The translations under genes and the position numbers were made by a program. This document shows, in pieces, positions 1 to 7,714 of a stretch of 64,000 nucleotides of DNA. Position 1 is the first letter of the stretch. Each line of letters opens with the position of its first letter. The notes beneath the pieces are model-generated. The model was not told the origin of the DNA. It saw only the letters and a list, made by a program, of their open reading frames with translations, and did not search any database. This DNA is from an uncultured Bacteroidia bacterium (GTDB lineage Bacteria; Bacteroidota; Bacteroidia; Bacteroidales; UBA932). The stretch covers positions 1-64,000 of the forward strand of contig CADAOB010000008.1 of NCBI GenBank assembly GCA_902789445.1, in the 5' to 3' direction.

Positions 1-146
1 TCTCACCCACACCAACCAGCAAGTCCACGGGCTCGCGCCATCTTCAAACCCCCGCGAGCCCGCGAAGACGGCCTCTCACGCACACCAACCAGCAGGTTAC
101 CGGGCTCGCACCACCCCAAAGCCCCCGCGAGCCCGCAAAGACGGCT
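1..146. repeat. 73-bp tandem repeat with conserved hairpin (2 units, cut by window start)
   Basis: Positions 1-73 and 74-146 are two imperfect copies of one 73-bp unit. Each opens with TCTCAC and CACACCAACCAGCA and closes with AAGACGGC. Inside each unit a stem of about 10 bp (CGGGCTCGC paired with GCGAGCCCG) is kept while the loop sequence differs. The array probably continues to the left of the window. No coding frame is convincing. Confidence 0.75.
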
Positions 147-620
147 TCTGATAGACGTCAATCGGTGAACGAGTAGGCTCGAGGTCCAATAAAAGGACGA
201 CTGTTGTTGGTCGATGCGGGTAAAACTCCGGAACCGCTTACAACAACGACAACGAGATGCACGGGCAGAGCCGGACGCGACGTCTGACGATGGCAAGATG
301 CATGGTCAAACTGAGCATGACGGCCGGCGATGGCAGGATGCCCGGGCAAGCCAGATGCGGTGACTGGCGACGGTCTGCCCGGTCAGGGGCGATACGGAGA
401 ATTTCATTGCCTGGCCGCGAGCAGGACGGTTCATCTATGCCATCCTTTTCGCGTCCAGAAATCAGCGGATTCGGTCGAAATCCGGCCGCGACAGGTGCCA
501 AGCGGCGCACTCATCCTTCTCGCGTCCACCCCTACGCCGAAGCACGGCGGACGAGTTACGCTCTCGCGGCACAACACGGCGGACGAGTCACGTCCCCCCA
601 CGCCGCAGCACAGCGGCAAG

Positions 621-643
621 ATGCCCGGTCTATGCCTGGCATG
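621..643. repeat. Small palindromic repeat (ATGCC...GGCAT family)
   Basis: ATGCCCGG and CCTGGCAT form a near-perfect stem around a 6-base loop. A related palindrome lies at 904-923 and a decayed one near 298-318. The copies share the context GATGCC..GTC..GCC..GGCATGA. Confidence 0.5.
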
Positions 644-669
644 ATAGCGGACGAAAGCCTCCGGACATG

Positions 670-697
670 ACGGAAGACGGAAGACGGAAGACGGAAA
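670..697. repeat. 7-bp microsatellite, four units
   Basis: ACGGAAG is repeated three times, followed by a fourth unit ACGGAAA. It is not inside a gene. Confidence 0.8.
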
Positions 698-734
698 TAG
701 TGGTCAGAACGACCGATCTGAACATTACGTCGTT

Positions 735-851
735 TTGCGCTGCAACGGACGCAACTGATGGTCAGTGGCTTATGTAAAGTGATCCCCCTGTTTTCGAGGG
801 GGATCACTTCTTATAACCATTTGAGCCACAAGTGTGTACATTGCAGCAGTC
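735..851 (+). repeat. Dispersed 117-bp palindromic element, copy A
   Basis: The left end TTGCGCTGCAACGGACGCA is shared with 31468 and, in reverse, with 19976. The right end GTGTACATTGCAGCA is a degenerate inverted copy of the left end. The centre (779-808) is a strong hairpin, GTGATCCCCCT with AGGGGGATCAC, followed by TTCTTAT, so it could also act as a transcription terminator. Size, end symmetry and intergenic location resemble a MITE or a REP-like element. No flanking target duplication is obvious. Confidence 0.65.
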
Positions 852-903
852 CTATCATGAACGAGTCTAACGTTTGGAATGAGACACGACATCAAACAGT
901 GAG

Positions 904-923
904 ATGCCGGTCAAGCCGGGCAT
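904..923. repeat. Small palindromic repeat (ATGCC...GGCAT family)
   Basis: ATGCCGG and CCGGGCAT pair around TCAAG with one bulged base, followed by GACGG as in related copies upstream. It lies at the left border of the purine-rich tract. Confidence 0.5.
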
Positions 924-924
924 G

Positions 925-1210
925 ACGGCGGAGGGCCCGGCAGAGGTCCCAGCAGAAGGTCTCGAGGAGCGGCCCGGCGGCAGAACACGGCAGAAGGCCA
1001 CGAGGAGGGCGGCCGACGGAGGGTCCAACGGAAGGCACGCCGGCAGAACACGGCAGAAGGCCACGCCGGAGGGTCACGGCGGAGGGTCCAGCAGAAGGCC
1101 CGGCGGAGGGTCACGGCGGAGCGGCCCGCAGAAGGTCCTGCGGAGCCCCCGGCAGAAGCCCCAACAGAAGGCCCTCAGAGGGCCCCGCAGAGGGCCCCGC
1201 GGGGGGTGTT
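925..1210. repeat. G/A-rich low-complexity tract upstream of the dcw cluster
   Basis: The + strand is very rich in G and A. It consists of degenerate short units such as GGCGGAGGGTC, AGCAGAAGGCC and CGGCAGAACACGGCAGAAGGCCACG, the last appearing twice (near 980 and 1045). It ends in GAGGGCCCCGCAGAGGGCCCCGC. The open frames here merely translate the repeats into Arg, Gly and Pro runs and have no promoter or start context. The tract stops sharply about 10 bases before the MraZ boxes. Confidence 0.65.
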
Positions 1211-1220
1211 GAAAAGTTTT

Positions 1221-1260
1221 GTGGAAAAATTTGGAAATATTTGGAAGAAAGTGGAAAATT
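1221..1260 (+). promoter_or_regulatory. Putative MraZ operator: four TGGAA boxes with a 10-bp period
   Basis: TGGAA occurs at 1222, 1232, 1242 and 1252, exactly one helical turn apart, each preceded by G or T and followed by an A/T-rich 5-base spacer. MraZ is known to bind several short direct repeats (TGGG-type or AAAGTG-type boxes) at 10-bp spacing in front of its own gene. Location, spacing and copy number fit; the exact base sequence of the box in this lineage is inferred. The boxes cover the probable -33 region, so binding would be expected to repress. Confidence 0.7.
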
Positions 1261-1273
1261 ATTTATACCTTTG
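1240..1273 (+). promoter_or_regulatory. Promoter of the dcw cluster
   Basis: A Bacteroidota-type -7 box TACCTTTG (TAnnTTTG) lies at 1266-1273 with TTTG at 1240-1243, 22 bases upstream. It is the only such pair before mraZ, 32 bases from the ATG, and it overlaps the phased TGGAA boxes. Confidence 0.65.
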
Positions 1274-1305
1274 CTCCACACATCACTAAACGCATATAGA
1301 ATTTG

Positions 1306-1752
1306 ATGGCGAAGTTTATCGGAAGCTACAAGGCCAAGGTCGACGACAAGGGAAGACTGATCTTCCCTTCCGCCTTCAAATCCAGTATGGGCGAAGGCGC
1401 CAGCCTCCGCTTCGTAGTCAAAAGGTCTCTCTTCGCAGAGTGCCTCGAAATGTACGCCTATGATGAATGGGAACGTGATTCGGAAGCTGTCAGGAGTCGT
1501 CTGAACTTCTTCAATCCGAAACACGCCGCGCTGTGGCGGGAGTACATGCGGGGCACTGCGGATGTAGAGCCCGACAGCAAACTGGGACGGATGACGATCC
1601 CCAAGGCGATGCTCGACGAAGTCGGCATCAACAAAGAGGTCGTCTTTGCCGGCAACAACCATCTGATCGAGATTTGGGACAAAGAGAAGTATGAGGCCCA
1701 GGCGATGAGCAGCGAAGATTTCGCATCCCTGGCCCAGGAAATTCTCGGTTAG
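1306..1752 (+). CDS. mraZ: Transcriptional regulator MraZ
   Basis: A DNA-binding protein of the SpoVT/AbrB fold that controls the division and cell wall cluster it heads. The 148-residue product has the two expected MraZ half-domains: an N-terminal GSYKAKVDDKGRLIFPSAFK segment and a second SKLGRMTIPKAMLDEVGI repeat around residues 90-107. ATG at 1306 is chosen; a TTG one codon upstream is in frame but gives no added conserved residue. It is followed 18 bases later by rsmH, its usual neighbour. The four TGGAA boxes upstream suggest autoregulation. Confidence 0.95.
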   Translation: MAKFIGSYKAKVDDKGRLIFPSAFKSSMGEGASLRFVVKRSLFAECLEMYAYDEWERDSEAVRSRLNFFNPKHAALWREYMRGTADVEPDSKLGRMTIPKAMLDEVGINKEVVFAGNNHLIEIWDKEKYEAQAMSSEDFASLAQEILG

Positions 1753-1770
1753 CGGCTGGAGGAACCGTCG

Positions 1771-2640
1771 ATGTCTGCTTACCACACGCCTGTCCTGCTC
1801 CAAGAGAGCATCGCAGCGCTTTCCATCCGCCCGGACGGCGTCTATGTGGACGCGACATTGGGCGGCGGCGGCCACAGTCGGGAGATCCTGCGCCGCCTGG
1901 GACCGGAAGGCCGGCTGATCGTTTTCGACAAAGACGAAGAAGCCCTGGCCAACGCCCCCCAAGACAGTCGCCTGACTGTCGTGCACAACGACTTTCGTTT
2001 CGTGCACAATTTTATCCGTTATCACGGCTACCCGTCCGTGGACGGAATCCTGGCGGATCTGGGAGTTTCCTCCCACCAGTTCGACACCGGAGAGCGAGGT
2101 TTCTCCTTCCGTTTCGAGAACGCTCCGCTGGATATGCGGATGAACGTACGCGCAGGGCATAGCGCTGCGGATATAGTAAATAGTTATAGTGGGGAAGATC
2201 TGGAACGGATCTTCAGACTCTACGGCGAGGTGGAAGGAAGCGGGAGGCTGACGGAATTGATTGTATCGGCACGGGAGAGAAAGCCGATTGAGACCACGGA
2301 CGATTTAGGCAGAGCGATAGCACCTGTTCTGCCTAAATTTTTGGAGCATAAATATTTGGCTAAAGTATACCAGGCTCTTCGGATTGAAGTCAATGGCGAG
2401 ATGACTTCCCTGGAGGGGTTTATGAAAGGGGCCGTCCGTTCGCTCGGGCAAGGGGCGAGGCTGGCCGTCATAACATACCATTCTTTGGAGGACCGCATCG
2501 TCAAGAATGCAATCCGCGAGGGCTGTCAGCAAGGACTGCTGCAGCGCGTGACCAAAAAACCGATTCTTCCTTCCGAGGAGGAAATCACAGCCAACACGCG
2601 CGCGCGTAGTGCCAAGCTGAGGGTCGCCGGAAAGCAATAA
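1771..2640 (+). CDS. rsmH: 16S rRNA (cytosine(1402)-N(4))-methyltransferase RsmH
   Basis: Methylates N4 of C1402 in the ribosomal P site using S-adenosylmethionine. The 289-residue product is near the usual family length. It shows the SAM-binding DATLGGGGHSREIL loop near residues 27-40, the acidic strand end DKDEEAL, and ADLGVSSHQFD near residues 95-105. The C-terminus has the family signature NTRARSAKLRVA. A GGAGGA sequence at 1758-1763 is one of the few clear Shine-Dalgarno-like sites here. It sits between mraZ and ftsL as in most dcw clusters. Confidence 0.96.
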   Translation: MSAYHTPVLLQESIAALSIRPDGVYVDATLGGGGHSREILRRLGPEGRLIVFDKDEEALANAPQDSRLTVVHNDFRFVHNFIRYHGYPSVDGILADLGVSSHQFDTGERGFSFRFENAPLDMRMNVRAGHSAADIVNSYSGEDLERIFRLYGEVEGSGRLTELIVSARERKPIETTDDLGRAIAPVLPKFLEHKYLAKVYQALRIEVNGEMTSLEGFMKGAVRSLGQGARLAVITYHSLEDRIVKNAIREGCQQGLLQRVTKKPILPSEEEITANTRARSAKLRVAGKQ

Positions 2641-2647
2641 GACGAAC

Positions 2648-2998
2648 ATGAGCGGAAAGATCGTACACTACCTTCGGAATATCATCGACAAGGTGATCAG
2701 CTACCTGAGCGGGGACAAGCTGATCCAGTGGGGTGTGGACCGGCAGCTCGGATTCATCTTCTACATTTTCACCCTCGTCTGCGTCCTTATCGCCTGGAGC
2801 CTGCTCGTGGAGCAGAACCTGGTCAAGGTGCAGCGGAACGAGCGGCAGCTGCAGGAGCTTCGGATCAGCTACCAGCAGCGCACGCTCGACCTGGTGGGAA
2901 TGAACAACCGGAGCAAGATTGACCGGATGCTGAAGGCGCACGACTCGAAACTCCACGCGCCGACGGATCCGCCCAAACGAATCATCCTTGAAAAGTAA
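2648..2998 (+). CDS. ftsL: FtsL-like cell division protein
   Basis: A 116-residue bitopic membrane protein. A short basic cytoplasmic segment leads into one transmembrane helix at about residues 35-55 (FIFYIFTLVCVLIAWSLLV), then a periplasmic helical, charged region that could form a coiled coil (about 57-80). Sequence alone is weak evidence, but size, topology and position between rsmH and the division PBP are those of FtsL. In that family the protein links FtsQ and FtsB to FtsW-FtsI. It begins 7 bases after rsmH. Confidence 0.85.
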   Translation: MSGKIVHYLRNIIDKVISYLSGDKLIQWGVDRQLGFIFYIFTLVCVLIAWSLLVEQNLVKVQRNERQLQELRISYQQRTLDLVGMNNRSKIDRMLKAHDSKLHAPTDPPKRIILEK

Positions 2999-3004
2999 AC
3001 GGGT

Positions 3005-5059
3005 ATGCAGGTCAATATCAGGAAAGTCGGAATCTTCTACCTGGGCTTCGTGCTGCTGGCCCTGCTCGCCATCGGGCAGATCATCAACCTGCAGTTCATC
3101 AACAAGCCCGGGCGGGACTATTCGACCAAGACCATGCGTGACGATGTCCTCCCCTGCACCCGCGGCAGCATCCTGGCCGACGACGGCCGCTACCTGGCCT
3201 TTTCCATCCCGGAATACCGCATGGGCATGGACTGTGTGCAACCCGACTCCACCGTCTTCGCCCAGGGAATCGATTCGCTGGCCATCTGCCTGGCCAATTT
3301 CTACAAAGACAAGAAAGCCGCCCAATACAAGAAAGAGATTGTCGAGCGCCGCAAGGACGGCCTCAAGGGCGGCCGCCGCTATATGTTCCTCAACCGCCGG
3401 CTGCTGACCTATCAGGAGATGAAGGAAGTCTCCGCCTTCCCCATCCTCCGGGAAGGCCGCGCACGGGGCGGCCGTGACGAGGTCAAGGTGGATCACCGCA
3501 CCTACCCGTACGGGCGCCTGGGCTTCCGCACGCTCGGCTACATCAAGGACCAGAGCGAGATACCGACCATCGGCATCGAAGGCAGCTGCGACTCGATCCT
3601 CCGGGGCAAGGACGGCCTCCAGCCGATGCGCCTGACCGAAGGCCGCAACTGGATCGTGGACGCCGACAAGGAGACCATCCAGCCCGTGGACGGCCTGGAC
3701 GTGCAGCTCACCCTCGACATCGACATGCAGGATTTCGCCCAGAACGCGCTGATCGCCGTGCTGAGCAAGACCACGGAAGTCCACGCCGGCACCGTCGTGG
3801 TGATGGAGGTGGCCACCGGCGAGATCAAGGCGATGGTCAATCTCGAAAAGGACGGCAAAGGCGGCTTCGACGAAACCTACAACTACGCCATCGGCCGCAA
3901 GGGCGAGCCGGGCTCCGTCTTCAAGGGCGCAACGCTGACGACCCTGCTTGAAGACAAGAAGATCACCCTCGAAACGGTGGTCCCCGCCCCGGTCATGTGG
4001 AACTACGGCGGCGGCAAGCCTTTCGAGGATACGTACCTGCGGAACTACCCCGGAACCATCAGCATCAAACGGGCTTTCGAGATTTCTTCCAACAATATCT
4101 TCCGCATGCAGGCCGCCAAGTATTACGACAAGAATCCGAAAGAGTTTCTCGACAAGATCAACAACGAGCGCCGCATCACCCAGGATTTCCCCTTCGAGCT
4201 GAAGGGCATGGCGAAAGCCACGCTGAAGGATCCGGATGTCAAGACGGGCCGCGCCGCCTGGAACATGAAAGACCTGCCGCAGATCGCGATGGGTTACACC
4301 GTCGAGATCACCCCGCTCCATACGCTCAATTTCTACAACGCCATCGCCAACGAAGGTGTAATGATGCGGCCGCACCTGGTCCGCAACTACCAGAAGGACG
4401 GCCAGATCGTCAAAGACTTCCCGCCGGAGAAACTGGGCACCGTCTGCAGCAAGGAAACCGCCCACGAAGTGTGGAAGGCCATGCGCGGCGTGGTCGAATC
4501 GGAAGGCGGAACGGGCTATCGCGTATTCAAGGGCTGCCCGGTGGCCGTCGCCGGCAAGACGGGCACGGCCCGCATCGTATTCCCCAACACCGGCCGCTAC
4601 GAAGACCGGGCCGGCCACAAGATGCACCAGGCCACATTCGTGGGATTCTTCCCCAGCGACGCCCCGAAATACTCGATGATCGCCGTAGTCTATTCCGAGC
4701 CGACCTTCGGCAACTTCTACGGCGCCACCTGGTGCGGCCCGGTCTTCCGGCAGGTTGCCGAACAGATCTACGCCTCGGCCATCGAGTGGCAGGCGCCGCT
4801 CGAGCGGACGGGCAAGCTGCCCGAAAGCGATAACTACCAACAGCTTCAGGCCCACGAAGACCTGCAGCGCGGCCTGGTCCCCGACGTTCGCGGAATGGGT
4901 CTGCGCGAAGCCATCAGCCTGCTGGAGAAGGCCGACTACACGGTCGATTTCGAAGGGCACGGCATCGTGGACGCCCAGGTCCCCGCGGCGGGCGACACGA
5001 TCCGCAATCGTCACATCACACTCAAACTCAAGGAAAAATACAATCATGAAACTCAATAA
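3005..5059 (+). CDS. ftsI: Division-specific transpeptidase (class B PBP) with C-terminal PASTA domain
   Basis: Cross-links septal peptidoglycan in the periplasm. The 684-residue protein has an N-terminal signal anchor (about residues 8-28), a PBP dimerisation region, and a transpeptidase domain with all three active-site motifs: S304-V-F-K307, S361-S-N363 and K518-T-G-T521. Residues about 620-678 (LVPDVRGMGLREAI onward) form one PASTA domain, which in other bacteria binds PBPs or muropeptides. It lies 6 bases after ftsL and overlaps murE by 14 bases. A long open frame on the opposite strand here is a composition artefact. Confidence 0.95.
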   Translation: MQVNIRKVGIFYLGFVLLALLAIGQIINLQFINKPGRDYSTKTMRDDVLPCTRGSILADDGRYLAFSIPEYRMGMDCVQPDSTVFAQGIDSLAICLANFYKDKKAAQYKKEIVERRKDGLKGGRRYMFLNRRLLTYQEMKEVSAFPILREGRARGGRDEVKVDHRTYPYGRLGFRTLGYIKDQSEIPTIGIEGSCDSILRGKDGLQPMRLTEGRNWIVDADKETIQPVDGLDVQLTLDIDMQDFAQNALIAVLSKTTEVHAGTVVVMEVATGEIKAMVNLEKDGKGGFDETYNYAIGRKGEPGSVFKGATLTTLLEDKKITLETVVPAPVMWNYGGGKPFEDTYLRNYPGTISIKRAFEISSNNIFRMQAAKYYDKNPKEFLDKINNERRITQDFPFELKGMAKATLKDPDVKTGRAAWNMKDLPQIAMGYTVEITPLHTLNFYNAIANEGVMMRPHLVRNYQKDGQIVKDFPPEKLGTVCSKETAHEVWKAMRGVVESEGGTGYRVFKGCPVAVAGKTGTARIVFPNTGRYEDRAGHKMHQATFVGFFPSDAPKYSMIAVVYSEPTFGNFYGATWCGPVFRQVAEQIYASAIEWQAPLERTGKLPESDNYQQLQAHEDLQRGLVPDVRGMGLREAISLLEKADYTVDFEGHGIVDAQVPAAGDTIRNRHITLKLKEKYNHETQ

Positions 5060-6506
5060 CATCCTCCAGGGCATCGACATCGTGGCCGCCGACGGCGACC
5101 TCGGTCGGGAAATAAGCAGCTTGACCTTCGACTCGCGGACTTGCGCGCCGGGCTGCCTGTTCATCGCCGTTCCCGGAACAGCCGTTGACGGGCACAGCTT
5201 CATCGCCAAGGCCGTCGAGGCCGGCGCATCCGCCGTCATCTACCAGAACGACACGCCCGGTTTCGAAGCCAGCGCCGGCGTGACGCGCATCAAGGTCAAA
5301 GACAGCCGCCGGGCACTCGCCCTTGCAGCCGACAACTGGTACGACCACCCCTCCGGCAAACTCAAACTGGTGGGCATCACGGGCACCAACGGCAAGACGA
5401 CGACCGTCACCCTGCTCTACAACCTGTTCACAAGCCTGGGCTGGAGCTGCGGCCTGATCTCGACCATCGCCAACTACATCGACGGGCAGCGGCTGGAGAC
5501 CTCCCACACCACCCCCGACCCCATCGAACTGAACAGCCTGCTGGCCCGCATGGCCGACAAGGGATGCTCCTACTGTTTCATGGAAGTCAGTTCCCACTCC
5601 GTAGACCAGGAACGGATCGCCGGCCTGGAATTCCAGGTGGGCATCTTCTCCAACCTGACCCACGACCACCTGGACTACCACAAGACTTTCGCCGCCTACC
5701 GCGACTGCAAGAAGCGTTTCTTCGACCAGCTGCCGCAGACGGCCTTCGCCCTGACCAACCTCGACGACCGCAACGGCGAGGTCATGGTGCAGAACACCCG
5801 CGCCCAGGTGCGTACCTACGCCTGCAAGCGGATGGCGGACTTCCGCTGCAAGATCATCGAGGAAAGCCTCGAGGGAATGCTGGTGAGTCTCGACGGAACG
5901 CAGGTCTGGACCCGTTTCATCGGCGCCCACAATGCCTACAACCTGCTGGCGGTCTATGCCACCGCCGTCCTGCTGGGTGCCAAGCCCGAGGAGGTGCTGG
6001 TCAAGATGAGCGCGCTCGGCCCGGTTCCCGGCCGGCTCGATTTCCTGCGCGGCGGAAACGACCTGACCGCCGTGGTGGACTATTCCCACACGCCCGATGC
6101 GCTTGAAAATGCGCTCAAGACGCTCCGCGAGACCGCCCGCGACCGCGCGCTGGTCTGCGTCTTCGGCTGCGGCGGCAACCGCGACAAGACCAAACGCCCG
6201 GAAATGGGCGCCATCGCGGCCAAATACGCCGACCGCGTGGTGGTGACTTCCGACAACCCGCGCCACGAGGATCCCGAAGAGATCATCCGGGAGATCCGTG
6301 CCGGGATGGATACGGCCGCCCGCGCGAAGAGCCTCTTCATCACCGACCGCCGCGAAGCCATCCGCACGGCGCTGATGACCGCCCCGCAGGGCGCCGTCAT
6401 CCTGGTAGCCGGCAAGGGACACGAGGATTACCAGATCATCGGCGACGTCAAGACCCACTTCGACGACAAGGAGGTCATCGCCGAAAGCTTTGAAGAAATG
6501 AACTAG
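5046..6506 (+). CDS. murE: UDP-N-acetylmuramoyl-tripeptide synthetase MurE
   Basis: Adds the third stem-peptide residue to UDP-MurNAc-L-Ala-D-Glu in the cytoplasm using ATP. The 486-residue product has the Mur ligase N-terminal domain, the P-loop G113-TNGKT118, the central EVSSHSVDQERI region, and DNPRHEDP near residue 405. DNPR is the motif that marks meso-diaminopimelate-specific MurE. The open frame extends about 97 codons upstream inside ftsI, but homology begins at the ATG at 5046, giving a 14-base overlap that suggests translational coupling. No murF follows; mraY comes next. Confidence 0.95.
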   Translation: MKLNNILQGIDIVAADGDLGREISSLTFDSRTCAPGCLFIAVPGTAVDGHSFIAKAVEAGASAVIYQNDTPGFEASAGVTRIKVKDSRRALALAADNWYDHPSGKLKLVGITGTNGKTTTVTLLYNLFTSLGWSCGLISTIANYIDGQRLETSHTTPDPIELNSLLARMADKGCSYCFMEVSSHSVDQERIAGLEFQVGIFSNLTHDHLDYHKTFAAYRDCKKRFFDQLPQTAFALTNLDDRNGEVMVQNTRAQVRTYACKRMADFRCKIIEESLEGMLVSLDGTQVWTRFIGAHNAYNLLAVYATAVLLGAKPEEVLVKMSALGPVPGRLDFLRGGNDLTAVVDYSHTPDALENALKTLRETARDRALVCVFGCGGNRDKTKRPEMGAIAAKYADRVVVTSDNPRHEDPEEIIREIRAGMDTAARAKSLFITDRREAIRTALMTAPQGAVILVAGKGHEDYQIIGDVKTHFDDKEVIAESFEEMN

Positions 6507-6521
6507 AAGAACAAGGACACT

Positions 6522-7712
6522 ATGTTATATCATCTGTTTGAATATCTCCGTAGCGCAGGCTTCGACTTTCCCGGTTCGGGCCTGATGCATTACATCTCGT
6601 TCCGGGCCATTACCTGCGCGGTCCTGGCCATCCTGGTCTCGATGTGGGTGGGCAAGAAAATCATCGCGAAGCTCCAGAAGAAGCAGATCGGCGAAACCAT
6701 CCGCGACCTGGGCCTGGAAGGACAGTTGCAGAAGAAAGGCACCCCGACGATGGGCGGCATCATCATCCTGATCTCGATCCTCATCCCGATCCTGCTCTTC
6801 GGCAACCTGGCCAACACGAATGTCCAGCTGCTGATCCTGACCACCGTGTGGCTGGGCGCCCTGGGCTTCATCGACGACTACATCAAGGTATTCAAGCACA
6901 ACAAGGAAGGCCTCAACGGCAAATACAAGATTGTCGGCCAGGTCCTGCTCGGCGTGATCGTGGGCCTGACGCTCTACTTCACTTCGGAACAGGGCGTGAG
7001 CTACAGCCGCACCACCATCCCCTTCGTCAAAGGCAATGAATTCGATTACAAGTGGCTGATCCCCTTCTCCGGCAAATTCGTGCGGGCGCTGCAGGGCGGC
7101 CTCTATGTGGTCGTGATCACCTTCATCATCACGGCCTGCTCCAACGGAACCAACCTGACGGACGGCATGGACGGCCTGGCGGCCGGCGTCTCGGCCATCG
7201 TGGGCGCGACCCTCGGCGTGCTGGCCTACCTCTCCGGCCACGTGGGATTTGCCGAATACCTTAATATCATGTATCTGCCCAACATCGGCGAGGTCACGGT
7301 CTATGTGTGCTGCTTCGTGGGCGCGTTGCTGGGCTTCCTCTGGTACAACGCTTTCCCGGCCCAGGTGTTCATGGGCGACACCGGGTCGCTGGCCCTGGGC
7401 GGCATCATCGGCGTGCTGGCCATCATCATCCGCAAAGAGCTCCTGCTCCCGATCCTGTGCGGCATCTTCTTCGTGGAGAGCCTCTCGGTGATCATCCAGC
7501 GGGCCTATTTCAAATACACCAAGAAAAAGACCGGAACGGGCGTGCGGGTCTTCCGCATGTCTCCCCTCCACCATCATTACCAGAAGGAGAATCCCGACGC
7601 GCTGATCCAGAAGCCCGCGCAGATCCATCCGGAAAACAAGATCGTCGTCAGGTTCTGGATCGTATCCATCATCCTGGCAGTGGTAACCATCGTAACTTTG
7701 AAAATCAGATAA
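6522..7712 (+). CDS. mraY: Phospho-N-acetylmuramoyl-pentapeptide transferase MraY
   Basis: Transfers phospho-MurNAc-pentapeptide to undecaprenyl phosphate, forming lipid I at the inner face of the membrane. The 396-residue protein has about ten transmembrane segments and the family's Mg2+ and catalytic motifs: KGTPTMGG near residue 70, DDYIKVFKHNKEGL near 117, NLTDGMDGLA near 210, MGDTGSLALGG near 285, and a C-terminal HHHYQK loop. It starts 15 bases after murE and ends 2 bases before murD. Confidence 0.97.
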   Translation: MLYHLFEYLRSAGFDFPGSGLMHYISFRAITCAVLAILVSMWVGKKIIAKLQKKQIGETIRDLGLEGQLQKKGTPTMGGIIILISILIPILLFGNLANTNVQLLILTTVWLGALGFIDDYIKVFKHNKEGLNGKYKIVGQVLLGVIVGLTLYFTSEQGVSYSRTTIPFVKGNEFDYKWLIPFSGKFVRALQGGLYVVVITFIITACSNGTNLTDGMDGLAAGVSAIVGATLGVLAYLSGHVGFAEYLNIMYLPNIGEVTVYVCCFVGALLGFLWYNAFPAQVFMGDTGSLALGGIIGVLAIIIRKELLLPILCGIFFVESLSVIIQRAYFKYTKKKTGTGVRVFRMSPLHHHYQKENPDALIQKPAQIHPENKIVVRFWIVSIILAVVTIVTLKIR

Positions 7713-7714
7713 AT

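Larger units (their letters stand above)
147..734. other. Gene-free stretch with degenerate small repeats
   Basis: No credible gene lies here; the open frames overlap each other, are rich in Arg, Pro and Ser, and have no recognisable domain. Visible structure: CACGGCGGACGAGT at 543-556 and 575-588; CATCCTTTTCGCGTCCA near 441 echoed as CATCCTTCTCGCGTCCA near 511; palindromes of the ATGCC...GGCAT type near 298 and at 621-643; and a 7-bp ACGGAAG microsatellite of four units at 670-697. It looks like decayed repetitive intergenic DNA. Confidence 0.6.

Noticed and set aside
1..146. CRISPR-like array at the window start
   Set aside because: The repeat is a whole 73-bp unit in direct tandem with no unique spacers, and no cas genes are present.
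257..670. 137-codon open frame and overlapping frames upstream of the dcw cluster
   Set aside because: Low-complexity composition, repeats running through the frame, several equally long overlapping frames, and no similarity to a known family.
904..1212. 102-codon open frame in the purine-rich tract
   Set aside because: It translates degenerate short repeats into Gly/Arg/Pro-rich sequence, has no domain, and lies in front of a well-formed promoter.
4755..5045. N-terminal extension of murE inside ftsI
   Set aside because: MurE homology starts at the ATG at 5046, and the extension is ftsI read in another frame.
2585..5239. 884-codon open frame opposite ftsI
   Set aside because: ftsI on the + strand has all active-site motifs; the antisense frame is a product of GC-rich third positions.
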